Part shown: in pieces, positions 8,287 through 17,449 of the stretch
Layout: every line of letters starts with the position of its first letter
Numbering within the stretch: position 1 is the first letter of the stretch
Position numbers and translations under genes: made by a program
Source: a bacterium
GTDB taxonomy: Bacteria; SZUA-79; Acidulodesulfobacterales; Acidulodesulfobacteraceae
Direction: 5' to 3'
DNA length: 34,297 bases
Assembly (NCBI GenBank): GCA_021794255.1
Contig: JAJYRF010000109.1
Location: 1-34,297 of the forward strand
The notes under the pieces: generated by a model
What the model was told of the DNA's origin: nothing
Seen by the model: the letters and a program-made list of their open reading frames with translations, nothing else
The model's database searches: none

Positions 8287-10390
8287 TATATTAGAAAAAA
8301 TTAGTAAAATATCTTTAGGAAACAAATTTGAATTAATTTCAGAGATTGATAGCATACTTAAGCGCAATAACGAAGATGAATTAAATCAATTGACGGAATT
8401 ATTAGACAGTAGTAATCATGCCGTTACGGAGATTGTATTCAATGCGCTGTCGGGAAGCCACAATCCTTTATTAAATAATATTTTATTTAAAATTGTCGCA
8501 GGAAATTATAATGTTAAAATGCGTTCTAATGCTTTTAATATTATTAAAAATAAAGCAAAAATCAACGGAAATTTTTTAATAGATTATTGCAATAATACTG
8601 ATGTAAAATATAAAATATTTTTATCTGAATTATTAAGATTCGGTAATTTTACCCCCAGGAGTCTCCCCTCTATTTGTTTAAGAAAACTTTATGCCGATAA
8701 AGATGAAATCGTCAGAGCAAATGCCATAGAGTCTGTCGGTTTTTTAAGACTGAAACTTGTCCAGACATTGAAAAAAGCTTTAATAAACGACACGTTTTTA
8801 GTTAAGGCCTCTGCAATATTTTCTCTTGGAGAATTAAAAATAAAATCAACTATTGCAGACCTGAAATATGCGTTCTGGGGAAATAAAGACAATGTTATAA
8901 GAAAATTAATAATTGATTCTATAGCTAAAATAGACGGCGAAACAGGGCTTGATTTTTTAATAGATATTGCAAGTTTAGATACGGGATGCAAAAGAATTGA
9001 TAAAATTTATTTGATTAAAAATATTTATAGAATATATTGCGAAAATTATAAAAATAAAAAATATAAAAATTATATTATAAAAAAAATACAAAATATAAAT
9101 GCAAAAATAAATATTTTAAAATTAGAATTTTATGATGATAAACTAACTAAAGAAGCAATTTTATTTTATTTTTCTTTATCCAATCCAAAGAAATCTATTA
9201 AAATTTTTAATTTTTTAATGGATTATCTCAATAAAAATCTGATAACCGCTGACGATGAAGAATATAAATATATTAAAGAATCTCTAAGAAAAGTTTCTTA
9301 TCCTGTTTATATAAAAAAATACTTAGAATCTATAAGTTTTTCTTTTGAAACAAAAATTACATCTTCAGGAAGTTTTTTTAATTCTTATTCTATTTTGATT
9401 GAAATTTTGTCTGAAAATAGAAATTTTCAAGAACTTGCTGTGCTTTTAAATGATTTTAAAAATAATAAAATGGTTATAGAATTAAAAATAACTTTGCTGA
9501 ATGCATCTTCGCATATAATTCATTACGGTAATCCTAAACTCTCAAAATCAGTATTAAAAAATGCTTTGTTTTTATTAGATGACGGCAGCGGAAATGTCAG
9601 AAAAGCTGCCGCAGATTTGCTCGGACAATCAAAAAATGTTAATTATACTAAAAATATTTATAATAAAGCAATAAATGAAAATTATTTAGATGTCTTAGAT
9701 TATTATATAAAAAACATTGTAAAGTTAAGCAATAATAATAAAACTTATTTTAAATTTTTTACTAATAATCTTAATTCAAATAATATTAAAATTATTGAAA
9801 TATCGCTGCGTATTATTAAAAAATTTAAAATAAGTTTAAATAAACCTTTAAATAAAAAAGATGTCGCAAATATTTACAGGAAATTAAAAAAATTATCAAG
9901 TTTTAAATCCGATAAGATTAAAATATTGCTTGCGTCGGTTATAGGTAATTTTACAAACGGACCAAACAGACTTGAAGACCGGAATGAGATTCTTAAAAAC
10001 AACATTGTTAAATATGAATTTACGGATATTTTATTTGATTTGCTTAAAAATAATAATAATGAAGAAATAAAATTTAATTCTTTAGAGTCATTACTAAAAT
10101 CAGGTTTTAAAGATTCTAATGTATTTTTTGAAGCTATACAGCCCCAACATTGTTCAAATATGTTCAAATTTAAAGTTATCGAATTAATCGGGAGATTAAA
10201 AGATAAAAGCAGTTTTAATAAATTACTTGAAATTTTACATAGTTCGGATGATATTTTAATAAAAATAAGTATTTTAAAATCCTTAAATATTATTGACGGG
10301 ATAAGATCAAAATCCGTCATAAAAAACTATTTAACCGATAATAACGAAGATTTAAGAAATGTCGCAAAAGAGTTGTCTGAATCCGATTAA
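8279..10390 (+). CDS. Large HEAT-repeat-like protein of unknown role
   Basis: A 703-residue protein built of repeated helical pairs. The clearest repeats are DEIVRANAIESVGFLRL (about 141-157), FLVKASAIFSLGELKIKS (about 174-191), NVIRKLIIDSIAKID and, later, SGNVRKAAADLLGQSKN (about 437-453). The pattern (V/IR..A...LG) is that of HEAT repeats, which act as flexible protein-binding scaffolds. No signal peptide or catalytic motif is seen. It is rich in Asn, Lys and Ile, like the genome. The start overlaps the fliA stop (ATGAGTAA), implying coupled translation, and cheR follows. A scaffold or regulator for the flagellar or chemotaxis apparatus is plausible, but position is the only evidence. Confidence 0.8.
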   Translation: MSNILEKISKISLGNKFELISEIDSILKRNNEDELNQLTELLDSSNHAVTEIVFNALSGSHNPLLNNILFKIVAGNYNVKMRSNAFNIIKNKAKINGNFLIDYCNNTDVKYKIFLSELLRFGNFTPRSLPSICLRKLYADKDEIVRANAIESVGFLRLKLVQTLKKALINDTFLVKASAIFSLGELKIKSTIADLKYAFWGNKDNVIRKLIIDSIAKIDGETGLDFLIDIASLDTGCKRIDKIYLIKNIYRIYCENYKNKKYKNYIIKKIQNINAKINILKLEFYDDKLTKEAILFYFSLSNPKKSIKIFNFLMDYLNKNLITADDEEYKYIKESLRKVSYPVYIKKYLESISFSFETKITSSGSFFNSYSILIEILSENRNFQELAVLLNDFKNNKMVIELKITLLNASSHIIHYGNPKLSKSVLKNALFLLDDGSGNVRKAAADLLGQSKNVNYTKNIYNKAINENYLDVLDYYIKNIVKLSNNNKTYFKFFTNNLNSNNIKIIEISLRIIKKFKISLNKPLNKKDVANIYRKLKKLSSFKSDKIKILLASVIGNFTNGPNRLEDRNEILKNNIVKYEFTDILFDLLKNNNNEEIKFNSLESLLKSGFKDSNVFFEAIQPQHCSNMFKFKVIELIGRLKDKSSFNKLLEILHSSDDILIKISILKSLNIIDGIRSKSVIKNYLTDNNEDLRNVAKELSESD

Positions 10391-10484
10391 ATAAATAATG
10401 ATAAAGACGTAAATTTGGTATCTTAAAAATTATCAATTATATTTCTATGTCATAACTTATTATAAATAAATAATGTTATAATTT

Positions 10485-11348
10485 ATGCAAAATACTTCAA
10501 ATATAGATTTTAGCGATGAAACTTTTTATAAGATAAGAGATCTTATATATCAGCTTACGGGAATATTTTATAATGAGCAAAAAAAATATTTGATAGAAAC
10601 CAGATTGTCAAAAAAGTTGACGGATCTTAATTTAACAAATTATGAAGATTATTTTTATCTTCTTAAATATTCTGCAAAACAATCCGATGAAATAAAAGAA
10701 CTTTTTAATAGTATAACTACAAACGAAACAAGTTTTTTTAGAGATATTCCCCAATTAAAAGTTTTCGAAGAGGATGTTTTAAAGGAAATATTGAAAAAAA
10801 TTAAAGAACATCCTGTAAATTATTCAAAAAAAATAAGAATATGGAGTGCAGGATGCTCCACCGGCGAAGAACCATTTACACTGGCGATTATAATTATGGA
10901 GCATTTAAATGAAATTCCGGCAGGATTCAGTTTTGAAATTATCGGTTCGGATATTAGCGAAAATGTCTTGTCTTCCGCAAGAAAAGGAATATATAACAGC
11001 TATACATTGAGAAATACTGATTCAAAATTGATAGAAAAATATTTTGAAAAAATAGATAATGAACAATTTCAGGTCAAAAACAATATTAAAAATATGGTGA
11101 GTTTTTATAGCATAAATTTAATGCATTCCGATTCTATAAAAAAATTAGGAAATTTTGATATAATATTTTGCAGAAATACAATAATATATTTTAATAATGA
11201 TTCAAAAAAAGTAGTTATATCAAATTTATATGATGCTCTAAAAAATAGCGGTTATTTATTTTTAGGTCATTCAGAATCTTTACACTTTATTTCAAGTTCT
11301 TTTAAATTAGTAGGTTTTGGAAAAACACCTCTTTATATAAAAGAATGA
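10485..11348 (+). CDS. cheR: Chemoreceptor methyltransferase CheR
   Basis: CheR methylates glutamates on chemoreceptors using S-adenosylmethionine, for adaptation. The N-terminal helical domain contains TTNETSFFRD (about 78-87). The SAM-binding motif IRIWSAGCSTGEEPF is at about 117-131, then GSDIS (the acidic residue for the SAM ribose). The late blocks IIFCRNTIIYF and FLGHSESL complete the family pattern. At 287 residues it has the usual length and no tetratricopeptide extension. It opens the chemotaxis run cheR-receiver-cheY-cheA-cheB-cheW. No good ribosome binding site is visible before the ATG. Confidence 0.96.
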   Translation: MQNTSNIDFSDETFYKIRDLIYQLTGIFYNEQKKYLIETRLSKKLTDLNLTNYEDYFYLLKYSAKQSDEIKELFNSITTNETSFFRDIPQLKVFEEDVLKEILKKIKEHPVNYSKKIRIWSAGCSTGEEPFTLAIIIMEHLNEIPAGFSFEIIGSDISENVLSSARKGIYNSYTLRNTDSKLIEKYFEKIDNEQFQVKNNIKNMVSFYSINLMHSDSIKKLGNFDIIFCRNTIIYFNNDSKKVVISNLYDALKNSGYLFLGHSESLHFISSSFKLVGFGKTPLYIKE

Positions 11349-11420
11349 TTAAAATATAAAATATAAAAAAATGATTAAAATATAAAAAAATGATTAAAAT
11401 ATAAAAAAATGATTAATGAT
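11345..11420. repeat. Tandem 18-19-bp AT repeats after cheR
   Basis: About three imperfect copies of atgattaaaatataaaaa, plus partial ones, begin at the cheR stop codon and fill most of the spacer before the next gene. The end coordinates are approximate. Confidence 0.8.
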
Positions 11421-11438
11421 TAGGAAATTATAAAAACC

Positions 11439-11828
11439 ATGAAAAACCAAAATTTTAATAAAAGTTTGAAAACTAAAACTATTCTTATAGTTGAAGATTC
11501 TATCGTTGTTATTAAACTGCTGTCTTTATCTTTTGCTAAAGAAGGCTTTAAAGTAATGATGGCTGGAGATGGATTTGAAGCTTTAGAAATTGCTATTAAA
11601 AACGATATAGATTTAATTATTACCGATCTAAATATGCCTCAAATGGACGGCATTACGCTTTTAAAAAATTTAAAAGAAAATGAAGATACTAAAAATATTC
11701 CTGTAATTCTTATGTCTTCAATGGAACCAAAAAAAGAGGAACTTAAAAACGGCTATGCGTTTTTGCAAAAACCTTTTAAGGAATCTGATTTATTAAAAAT
11801 TTCTAAAAAAGCATTAAATATTGATTGA
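11439..11828 (+). CDS. Single-domain response regulator (CheY-like)
   Basis: A stand-alone receiver domain of 129 residues. The acidic pair is E19/D20 (ILIVEDS), the phosphate acceptor is D63 (ITDLNMPQMDG), the switch position is serine (LMSS, about 93-94) and the conserved lysine is K111 (LQKPF). All phosphorylation residues are present. It differs clearly from the CheY at 12020, so it is not a recent copy. Possible roles are a phosphate sink or a second output of CheA; the sequence does not say which. It lies between cheR and cheY. Confidence 0.9.
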   Translation: MKNQNFNKSLKTKTILIVEDSIVVIKLLSLSFAKEGFKVMMAGDGFEALEIAIKNDIDLIITDLNMPQMDGITLLKNLKENEDTKNIPVILMSSMEPKKEELKNGYAFLQKPFKESDLLKISKKALNID

Positions 11829-12019
11829 TTATATTAATATTTTGTTATAATATTTTAAAATATATATATTTTTTGTTTATTATCTTTAATTTTAATATAT
11901 ATTTTAATTTTTAAATTATTATATTATAGTTTCTAATGTAGGATTAAGGATATTACAGAATGTTTTGTTTTATTCTTTAAAAGTTTAAAATTGTAAAAAA
12001 TTTTAAGGGGTTAAAATTT

Positions 12020-12403
12020 ATGGCTTTAGATTTATCAATGAAGATTCTTGTTGTAGACGATTTTTCAACAATGAGAAGAATAATAAAAAATATATTGAAA
12101 CAAATAGGGTTTACCGACATTGACGAAGCGGAAAACGGACAAGTAGCTCTTTCAAAAATAAATGATAATAACTATGATTTAGTGGTATCTGATTGGAATA
12201 TGCCTGAGATGACCGGCATAGAGCTTTTAAAAGCAGTCAGGACCAATGAAGCGATAAAAGATACTCCGTTTTTAATGGTTACGGCTGAAGCAAAAAAAGA
12301 AAACGTCGTGGAGGCTGTGAAAGCCGGCGTTAATAATTATATTGTTAAACCCTTTACCGCCGAAGTGCTTCAAGAAAAAATAGAAAAAATATTTCCTGAT
12401 TAA
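12020..12403 (+). CDS. cheY: Chemotaxis response regulator CheY
   Basis: CheY-phosphate binds the flagellar motor switch and changes rotation. The 127-residue receiver has D13/D14 (VVDDFSTMRR), acceptor D58 (VVSDWNMPEMTG), T88 (MVTAEA) and K110 (IVKPF). The FSTMRRI and SDWNMP blocks and the AEAKKENV segment are characteristic of true motor CheY rather than general receivers. A Shine-Dalgarno-like AAGGGG lies about 10 bases before the ATG. cheA follows 72 bases downstream. Confidence 0.95.
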   Translation: MALDLSMKILVVDDFSTMRRIIKNILKQIGFTDIDEAENGQVALSKINDNNYDLVVSDWNMPEMTGIELLKAVRTNEAIKDTPFLMVTAEAKKENVVEAVKAGVNNYIVKPFTAEVLQEKIEKIFPD

Positions 12404-12475
12404 AATGACCTTATTTTTGCCGTAATTATAATTAATATAATTAATTTTAATTCTTAATTTTTTTGAGGTTAATAT

Positions 12476-14653
12476 ATGATTGACGATTCAATGAAAGAAA
12501 TTATAAACGATTTCATTCAAGAAGCGTTAGAATTGCTTGAAACTTTAAGCGAAAATTTTATTGAGCTGGAAAAGAATCCTGAAGACAAAGAGCTTTTAAA
12601 TACTATTTTTAGGGCAGCCCACACGATTAAAGGTTCGGCAGGATTTCTCGGTTTTCAGAATCTTGTTGAACTTGCGCATAGCGCCGAAAATATTTTAAAC
12701 AAATTAAGGCAAGGCGAAATTAAGCTAACATCGGATATGATGGATTATCTGCTTAAAACTATGGATATTTTAACGCTTATGATCAGAAATATTAATGATA
12801 CCGGCGAAGAAGGATATTTTGACAACGCTGAAATTATTAATAGGCTTAATATACTTGCCTTAGATGAAGGCGGAGCCGGCAATACAGCTGCAGCCCCCGA
12901 ACAAAATACTGCGGCAGGCGCGCATGTTCATGAACAAATAGAAGAAATTGCTGAAAATAATAGTATAGATATTAAAGACAATAAAATTGAAGAAACAAAA
13001 CTAGACGAAACTTTAAATCTAACTAATAAGGCAAATAATGAAAAACATCCTAAGCGAAAAGTTAGAAATCTTGGAGATATTTTATTAGAAGACAATTTAA
13101 TGTCTTCCGACGAACTTTCTCAAATATTAAAAGAAAAAGAAAAAGAATCTCAAGAGATAAAAAAAGATAATGATAATAATGAGAGAGAAAAAGAATCTCA
13201 AGAGATAAAAAATGATTTTGATGCAGATATTAAAGAAGAAAATATTATTAATAAAATTAATAATCATGAAGATTTAAATAAAACTGTAAAATTAACTGAT
13301 ACGGAGAAACAAATTCCGCATGCGGCACCGCAATCTATTCCTGCCGAAACTAAAAAAACTGTATCGGCGGCTCCCGTATTGCCTGCGCCGGTATTATCTA
13401 ATGTAGCCGCGCCACAGCCTCAAATACATCCCACTGCTTCCGTGTTTGCGGAAACTACTATAAGAGTTGATGTTGAAAGATTAGATAATGTTATGAATTT
13501 AGTAGGCGAATTAGTTCTTTCCAGAAACAGAATATTTAATATAGCTTCCAAATTAGAACTTAAATATCCCGAAGATGAATTTACTGAAAGTTTAATACAG
13601 GTTGTTTCTAATTTAAATCTTATAACTACGGATTTACAGCTTGCAGTTATGAAAACAAGAATGCAGCCCGTTAAAAAAGTATTTAGCAAATTTCCGAGAA
13701 TGGTTAGAGATCTGTCTAGAGAATTAGGAAAAGAAATAGAATTAAATATTATAGGAGAAGAAACAGAATTAGATAAATCGGTAATTGAAGAAATAGGCGA
13801 TCCGCTTGTTCATCTTATAAGAAATAGCATAGACCATGGCATAGAAATGCCGGAGGATAGAATTAAAGCAGGAAAGCCGAAAGCAGGTTTGATTAAATTG
13901 TCGGCTAAACATGAAGGAAATTATATTATCATAGGAGTTTCCGACGACGGTAAAGGTATGGACCCGAATATTTTAAGGAAAAAAGCCATTGAAAAAGAGT
14001 TGATTGACGAAAAAACAGCTTTTAGTATTTCCGATAAAGATGCATTGAGTCTTATTTTTGCTCCTGGTTTCAGTACGAAAGACAAAGTTACCGAAATTTC
14101 AGGCAGAGGCGTCGGAATGGATGTTGTTAAAACTAACATTCAAAAACTTAACGGTATTATAGATATTGAATCTGAAAAAGGTAAAGGTTCCGATATTATT
14201 CTTAAACTTCCTTTAACAGTTGCAATAATACAGACTTTAATAATAGGAATAGAAGACGAAATATTCGCAATTCCTCTAAATTCCGTTGTTGAAACTTTAA
14301 GGATATCTGAATCGTCAATACAAACTATAGATAACCATGAAGTAATAAATTTAAGAAAATCCGTTTTGTCTTTATTGCGTTTAAGCGAAGAATTCAGCAT
14401 TGAAAGCACATCTGTAGGGAAGACAAAAGTTCTGTCAAATAAAGAAGTTTATGTGGTTGTCGTAGCTCTTGCAGAAAAAAGAATAGGTATAGTCGTAGAT
14501 ATGCTTTATGGGCAGGAAGAGGTAGTTATAAAATCTTTAGGGGATTATCAATTTGGCTATAAAGGCATATCCGGAGCGACTATTACAGGTGATGGAAAAG
14601 TTGTTCTTATTATGGACATTGCTTCAATGATTGATATTCTACAAAAAAGGTAA
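12476..14653 (+). CDS. cheA: Chemotaxis histidine kinase CheA
   Basis: CheA is the kinase of the chemosensory array and phosphorylates CheY and CheB. The 725 residues hold an N-terminal HPt domain with phospho-accepting H49 (FRAAHTIKGSAGF), a long charged linker (about 130-320), the dimerisation domain, the ATPase domain (N box HLIRNSIDHGIE near 444, DDGKGMD near 490, GRGVGMD near 542) and a C-terminal CheW-like domain (about 580-725). The linker contains LGDILLEDNLMSSDELSQIL, resembling the N-terminal motif of PilB/GspE-type proteins and found in some CheAs. It also contains a 16-residue in-frame duplication. A GAGG site precedes the ATG. Confidence 0.97.
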   Translation: MIDDSMKEIINDFIQEALELLETLSENFIELEKNPEDKELLNTIFRAAHTIKGSAGFLGFQNLVELAHSAENILNKLRQGEIKLTSDMMDYLLKTMDILTLMIRNINDTGEEGYFDNAEIINRLNILALDEGGAGNTAAAPEQNTAAGAHVHEQIEEIAENNSIDIKDNKIEETKLDETLNLTNKANNEKHPKRKVRNLGDILLEDNLMSSDELSQILKEKEKESQEIKKDNDNNEREKESQEIKNDFDADIKEENIINKINNHEDLNKTVKLTDTEKQIPHAAPQSIPAETKKTVSAAPVLPAPVLSNVAAPQPQIHPTASVFAETTIRVDVERLDNVMNLVGELVLSRNRIFNIASKLELKYPEDEFTESLIQVVSNLNLITTDLQLAVMKTRMQPVKKVFSKFPRMVRDLSRELGKEIELNIIGEETELDKSVIEEIGDPLVHLIRNSIDHGIEMPEDRIKAGKPKAGLIKLSAKHEGNYIIIGVSDDGKGMDPNILRKKAIEKELIDEKTAFSISDKDALSLIFAPGFSTKDKVTEISGRGVGMDVVKTNIQKLNGIIDIESEKGKGSDIILKLPLTVAIIQTLIIGIEDEIFAIPLNSVVETLRISESSIQTIDNHEVINLRKSVLSLLRLSEEFSIESTSVGKTKVLSNKEVYVVVVALAEKRIGIVVDMLYGQEEVVIKSLGDYQFGYKGISGATITGDGKVVLIMDIASMIDILQKR
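13139..13234 (+). repeat. In-frame 48-bp duplication in the CheA linker
   Basis: The 26-base string encoding EKESQEIK occurs at 13139 and again 48 bases later at 13187, giving two 16-residue units in the disordered linker. The period is a multiple of three, so the frame is kept. Confidence 0.75.
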
Positions 14654-14686
14654 TTTTAATGTTTAGTTTATGCTTGGAGGATTTAG

Positions 14687-15823
14687 ATGCCTGAAAAAAT
14701 TATAAGAGTTCTTATTGTTGACGATTCCGCATTTATGCGAAGGGCAATATCTTCTTTGCTTAAAGATGAACTCGATATAAAAGTTATCGGTCAGGCAAAA
14801 GACGGAGAAGATGCCATTAAACAGATAGTAGATCTTAAACCGGATATTGTCACAATGGATATTGAAATGCCTAAAATGGACGGTCTGACGGCTCTTAAAA
14901 TTATAATGGAAAAAAATCCGCTGCCTGTGATTATGCTGAGTTCACTTACCGAAGAAGGAGCCAAATCTACATTGGACGCCTTAGATTACGGCGCTGCCGA
15001 TTATATACCTAAAAATCTTTCAAATGTTTCATTAAATATTATAAAGATTAAGGACGATTTAATTTCAAAAATCAGAGCGATTACCGCCAATAAAATTATT
15101 TATAGAGTTAAACCGGTTAAATCGTCATTTGAAAATAACGAACAAATTTTATATAAATTAAATAAAAATAAATTACAAAATAATAATAATAATAATGCGG
15201 GTAAGATATCTTATAACGACAATATTAATTTAGCTAATAAATTATATTATAAAAAAGAGATAGTAGCCATCGGGTCTTCCACCGGCGGTCCGAAAGCTTT
15301 ACAGGAAATTATACCTTTGCTTTCCGCCGATTTTCCACTTCCCTTGCTGTTAGTTCAGCATATGCCAAAGGCTTTTACAGGTCAGTTTGCCCAAAGGCTA
15401 TCAAGTATTTCACATATAAAAGTAATAGAAGCTGCAGGAGATGAAATTATTAAACCCGGAGTAGCTTATCTTGCTCCCGGAGATAAACATCTCAGCGTTA
15501 AAAAAGATGTAAGAGAGGGGATGAGAATATTTGTTTCCGAAGAACCTAAACATCTTATTAATAGGCCATCCGTTACTGTAATGATGAAATCAGTCGCCGA
15601 AGAGTATCATGAAAAATCTATTGCCGTTATACTTACAGGAATGGGTTCTGACGGATTAGAAGGAATGTCGGCTATAAAAAAATACGGGGGCAGCACTATT
15701 GCTCAGGATGAAGCTACCTGCGTTGTTTACGGTATGCCTAAAGCAGCTATAGATGCAGGTGTTGTAGATAAAGTTCTTCCTATATATAAAATAGCGGAAG
15801 AAATTATAAAAGAAAGCAATTAA
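14687..15823 (+). CDS. cheB: Chemotaxis methylesterase CheB
   Basis: CheB removes methyl groups from chemoreceptors and deamidates glutamines; CheA activates it by phosphorylation. The 378 residues hold an N-terminal receiver (LIVDDSAFMRR, acceptor D58 in TMDIEMPKMDG), an Asn/Lys-rich linker (about 150-190) and the esterase domain. Its catalytic triad is visible: serine in GSSTGGP (about 196-202), histidine in QHMP (about 225) and aspartate in GMGSDG (about 321). A strong GGAGG site precedes the ATG by about 8 bases. It follows cheA by 33 bases. No cheD was seen. Confidence 0.96.
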   Translation: MPEKIIRVLIVDDSAFMRRAISSLLKDELDIKVIGQAKDGEDAIKQIVDLKPDIVTMDIEMPKMDGLTALKIIMEKNPLPVIMLSSLTEEGAKSTLDALDYGAADYIPKNLSNVSLNIIKIKDDLISKIRAITANKIIYRVKPVKSSFENNEQILYKLNKNKLQNNNNNNAGKISYNDNINLANKLYYKKEIVAIGSSTGGPKALQEIIPLLSADFPLPLLLVQHMPKAFTGQFAQRLSSISHIKVIEAAGDEIIKPGVAYLAPGDKHLSVKKDVREGMRIFVSEEPKHLINRPSVTVMMKSVAEEYHEKSIAVILTGMGSDGLEGMSAIKKYGGSTIAQDEATCVVYGMPKAAIDAGVVDKVLPIYKIAEEIIKESN

Positions 15824-15892
15824 GCGGTCAATAACCACACGACTAAAGACATGACTTAAAAAAAGCAGAAAAAAGGCAGATTAATTTTCCGC

Positions 15893-16048
15893 ATAGCAGG
15901 TTTGATATTATTATAATTATAATATGGATTAATTTTCCATATAACAGGTTTGATATTACTGCAATATATTAAGATGGAAAAAAATCAGCCCCTTATAACA
16001 GGTTTGATATTACTGCAATATATTAAGATGGAAAAAAATCAGCCCCTT
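15893..16048. repeat. Two exact 54-bp tandem repeats plus a diverged third copy, upstream of cheW
   Basis: Units at 15941-15994 and 15995-16048 are identical or nearly so. A diverged 48-base copy at 15893-15940 shares ATAgCAGGTTTGATATTA and GATTAATTTTCC. Each unit carries ggaaaaaaatc, which is nearly complementary to the gattaattttcc of the first copies, so hairpins are possible. The array ends 61 bases before the cheW ATG, within the 286-base gap between cheB and cheW. No gene is seen in that gap. Confidence 0.88.
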
Positions 16049-16109
16049 TTTCTGCATATAAATATAAATAAAAAAATAAAAATATTATTAACGCAGGAGG
16101 TTGATTTTT

Positions 16110-16625
16110 ATGGAGCAAGAAACAATTAATTTGCCGAAAGATAAAAAAGCCGATGAAAATACCGGCGCAGATGAGATAATACAATTAGTCACATTCACGT
16201 TAGGAAGCGAAGAATTTGCTTTGGACATATTAAAAGTTCAAGAAATTAACAGGATGGTTGAGATAACCAAAGTTCCTAAGGCGCCTAATTTTGTTGAAGG
16301 AGTTATCAATTTGCGGGGTAAAGTTATTCCTATTGTAGATATAAGGAAAAAATTTCATTTAAATTTAAAAGAATCCACAAAAGACACAAGAATTATTGTT
16401 GTAAATATACTCGGTAAAACTATCGGCCTCATAGTTGACAGCGTATCCGAGGTTTTACGAATAAATTCAAATACTATTCAGCCTCCGCCTCCGCTTGTTG
16501 CAGGTTTAGATTCCGATTACATAAAGGGTGTAGGCAAACTTGACGATAGACTCATTATACTTCTTGATATAGATAAAATTTTTACAACGGGCGAGCATCA
16601 TTTAATTGAGTCAACTATCAAATAA
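16110..16625 (+). CDS. cheW: Chemotaxis coupling protein CheW
   Basis: CheW links chemoreceptors to CheA in the signalling array. The 171-residue protein has a short charged N-terminus, then the CheW fold with LVTFTLGSEEFALDI, VPKAPNFVEGVINLRG (the hallmark block) and VIPIVDIRKKF. ATG 16110 is chosen because AGGAGG at 16095-16100 is spaced 9 bases from it. An upstream in-frame TTG at 16101 directly touches that site and is too close to be used. The ParA-family gene starts 19 bases downstream. Confidence 0.96.
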   Translation: MEQETINLPKDKKADENTGADEIIQLVTFTLGSEEFALDILKVQEINRMVEITKVPKAPNFVEGVINLRGKVIPIVDIRKKFHLNLKESTKDTRIIVVNILGKTIGLIVDSVSEVLRINSNTIQPPPPLVAGLDSDYIKGVGKLDDRLIILLDIDKIFTTGEHHLIESTIK

Positions 16626-16644
16626 ATAAACATTTTAAATATTT

Positions 16645-17448
16645 ATGATTTGTAAAAAAAGACCTTTTATTTATGTAATTGCAAATCAAAAAGGAGGGGT
16701 TGGGAAAACTACCACGGCATTAACTCTTGCGAGTTCTCTGTCTGTTTTAGAGCAAAATGTTTTATTGATAGATATTGACCCTCAAGCAAGTTTAACTAAT
16801 CATCTGGCTATTGAACCTGAAATGGTTGAAAATTCCATAGGAAGCTTGCTTATGTCGGAAACATCCGATGTTGAACAATATATTATTAAAAAATATAAAA
16901 TTAAAGGGGGCGGAAGTATTGACATTATACCTTCTAATATTAATCTTGCAAAAATAGAATCAAACCTCTCGGCTTCTAATGGAGGAGGACTGCAATTAAA
17001 AGAAAAATTAAAGTATTTGCCTGATTATTACGATTATGTTATAATAGATTCATCTCCTGCGTTAAGCGTGCTTTTAATTAGCGCTATCGCAGCAAGCGAC
17101 GGTATAATAATACCTGTCGTAGCCGATTATTTATCTATAAGAGGTGTAGAATTGCTTATAAAAACTATACAAAAGGTGGAAAAAGCGCTTAATGTAAAGC
17201 GCGATTACAAACTTTTAATAACTATGTTCGATAAAAGAACCAATTCATCGTTAAAGTCTTTGAATTATTTTAAAAATAATTACAAAGATAATTGTTTTGA
17301 TAATTTTATAAATGTGGACACAAAATTTAGAGATGCAAGTTTTATTAAAAAACCTTTAACTTATTATGAAGCCAGATCGCGAGGGTCTGTTGATTATCTG
17401 CTCACCGCTCGCGAGATTCTAAGCGCTTCGGCAAAAGGAGAGGAATAA
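16645..17448 (+). CDS. ParA-family ATPase, probable ParC-type chemotaxis array positioner
   Basis: A 267-residue ParA/MinD ATPase with the deviant Walker A QKGGVGKTT (about 15-23), LLIDIDPQASLTNHL (switch I) and VIIDSSPAL (Walker B). Plasmid and chromosome ParAs look alike, but no ParB or parS accompanies this one. It lies between cheW and a CheW-domain protein, with a 1-base gap to the latter. In vibrios the ParA-like ParC and the CheW-domain ParP are encoded in the che cluster and place chemosensory arrays at the cell pole; PpfA does a related job in Rhodobacter. By family and position this is most likely a ParC-like protein. Confidence 0.85.
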   Translation: MICKKRPFIYVIANQKGGVGKTTTALTLASSLSVLEQNVLLIDIDPQASLTNHLAIEPEMVENSIGSLLMSETSDVEQYIIKKYKIKGGGSIDIIPSNINLAKIESNLSASNGGGLQLKEKLKYLPDYYDYVIIDSSPALSVLLISAIAASDGIIIPVVADYLSIRGVELLIKTIQKVEKALNVKRDYKLLITMFDKRTNSSLKSLNYFKNNYKDNCFDNFINVDTKFRDASFIKKPLTYYEARSRGSVDYLLTAREILSASAKGEE

Positions 17449-17449
17449 A

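Noticed and set aside
9874..10320. A 148-codon open frame on the minus strand inside the HEAT-repeat gene
   Set aside because: It lies opposite a long continuous frame with repeated helical motifs; it has no start context or family features.
11439..12403. The two receiver genes as a recent duplication
   Set aside because: They share only the common receiver fold and catalytic residues; the sequences around them differ throughout.
15893..16048. Possible CRISPR array
   Set aside because: The 54-bp units directly abut each other without unique spacers, and no cas genes are present.
16101..16109. Upstream TTG start for cheW
   Set aside because: It directly touches the AGGAGG site at 16095-16100, leaving no spacing; ATG 16110 has ideal spacing.
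16645..17448. Plasmid or chromosome partition ParA
   Set aside because: There is no ParB gene or parS-like site nearby, and the gene is locked between cheW and a CheW-domain gene.
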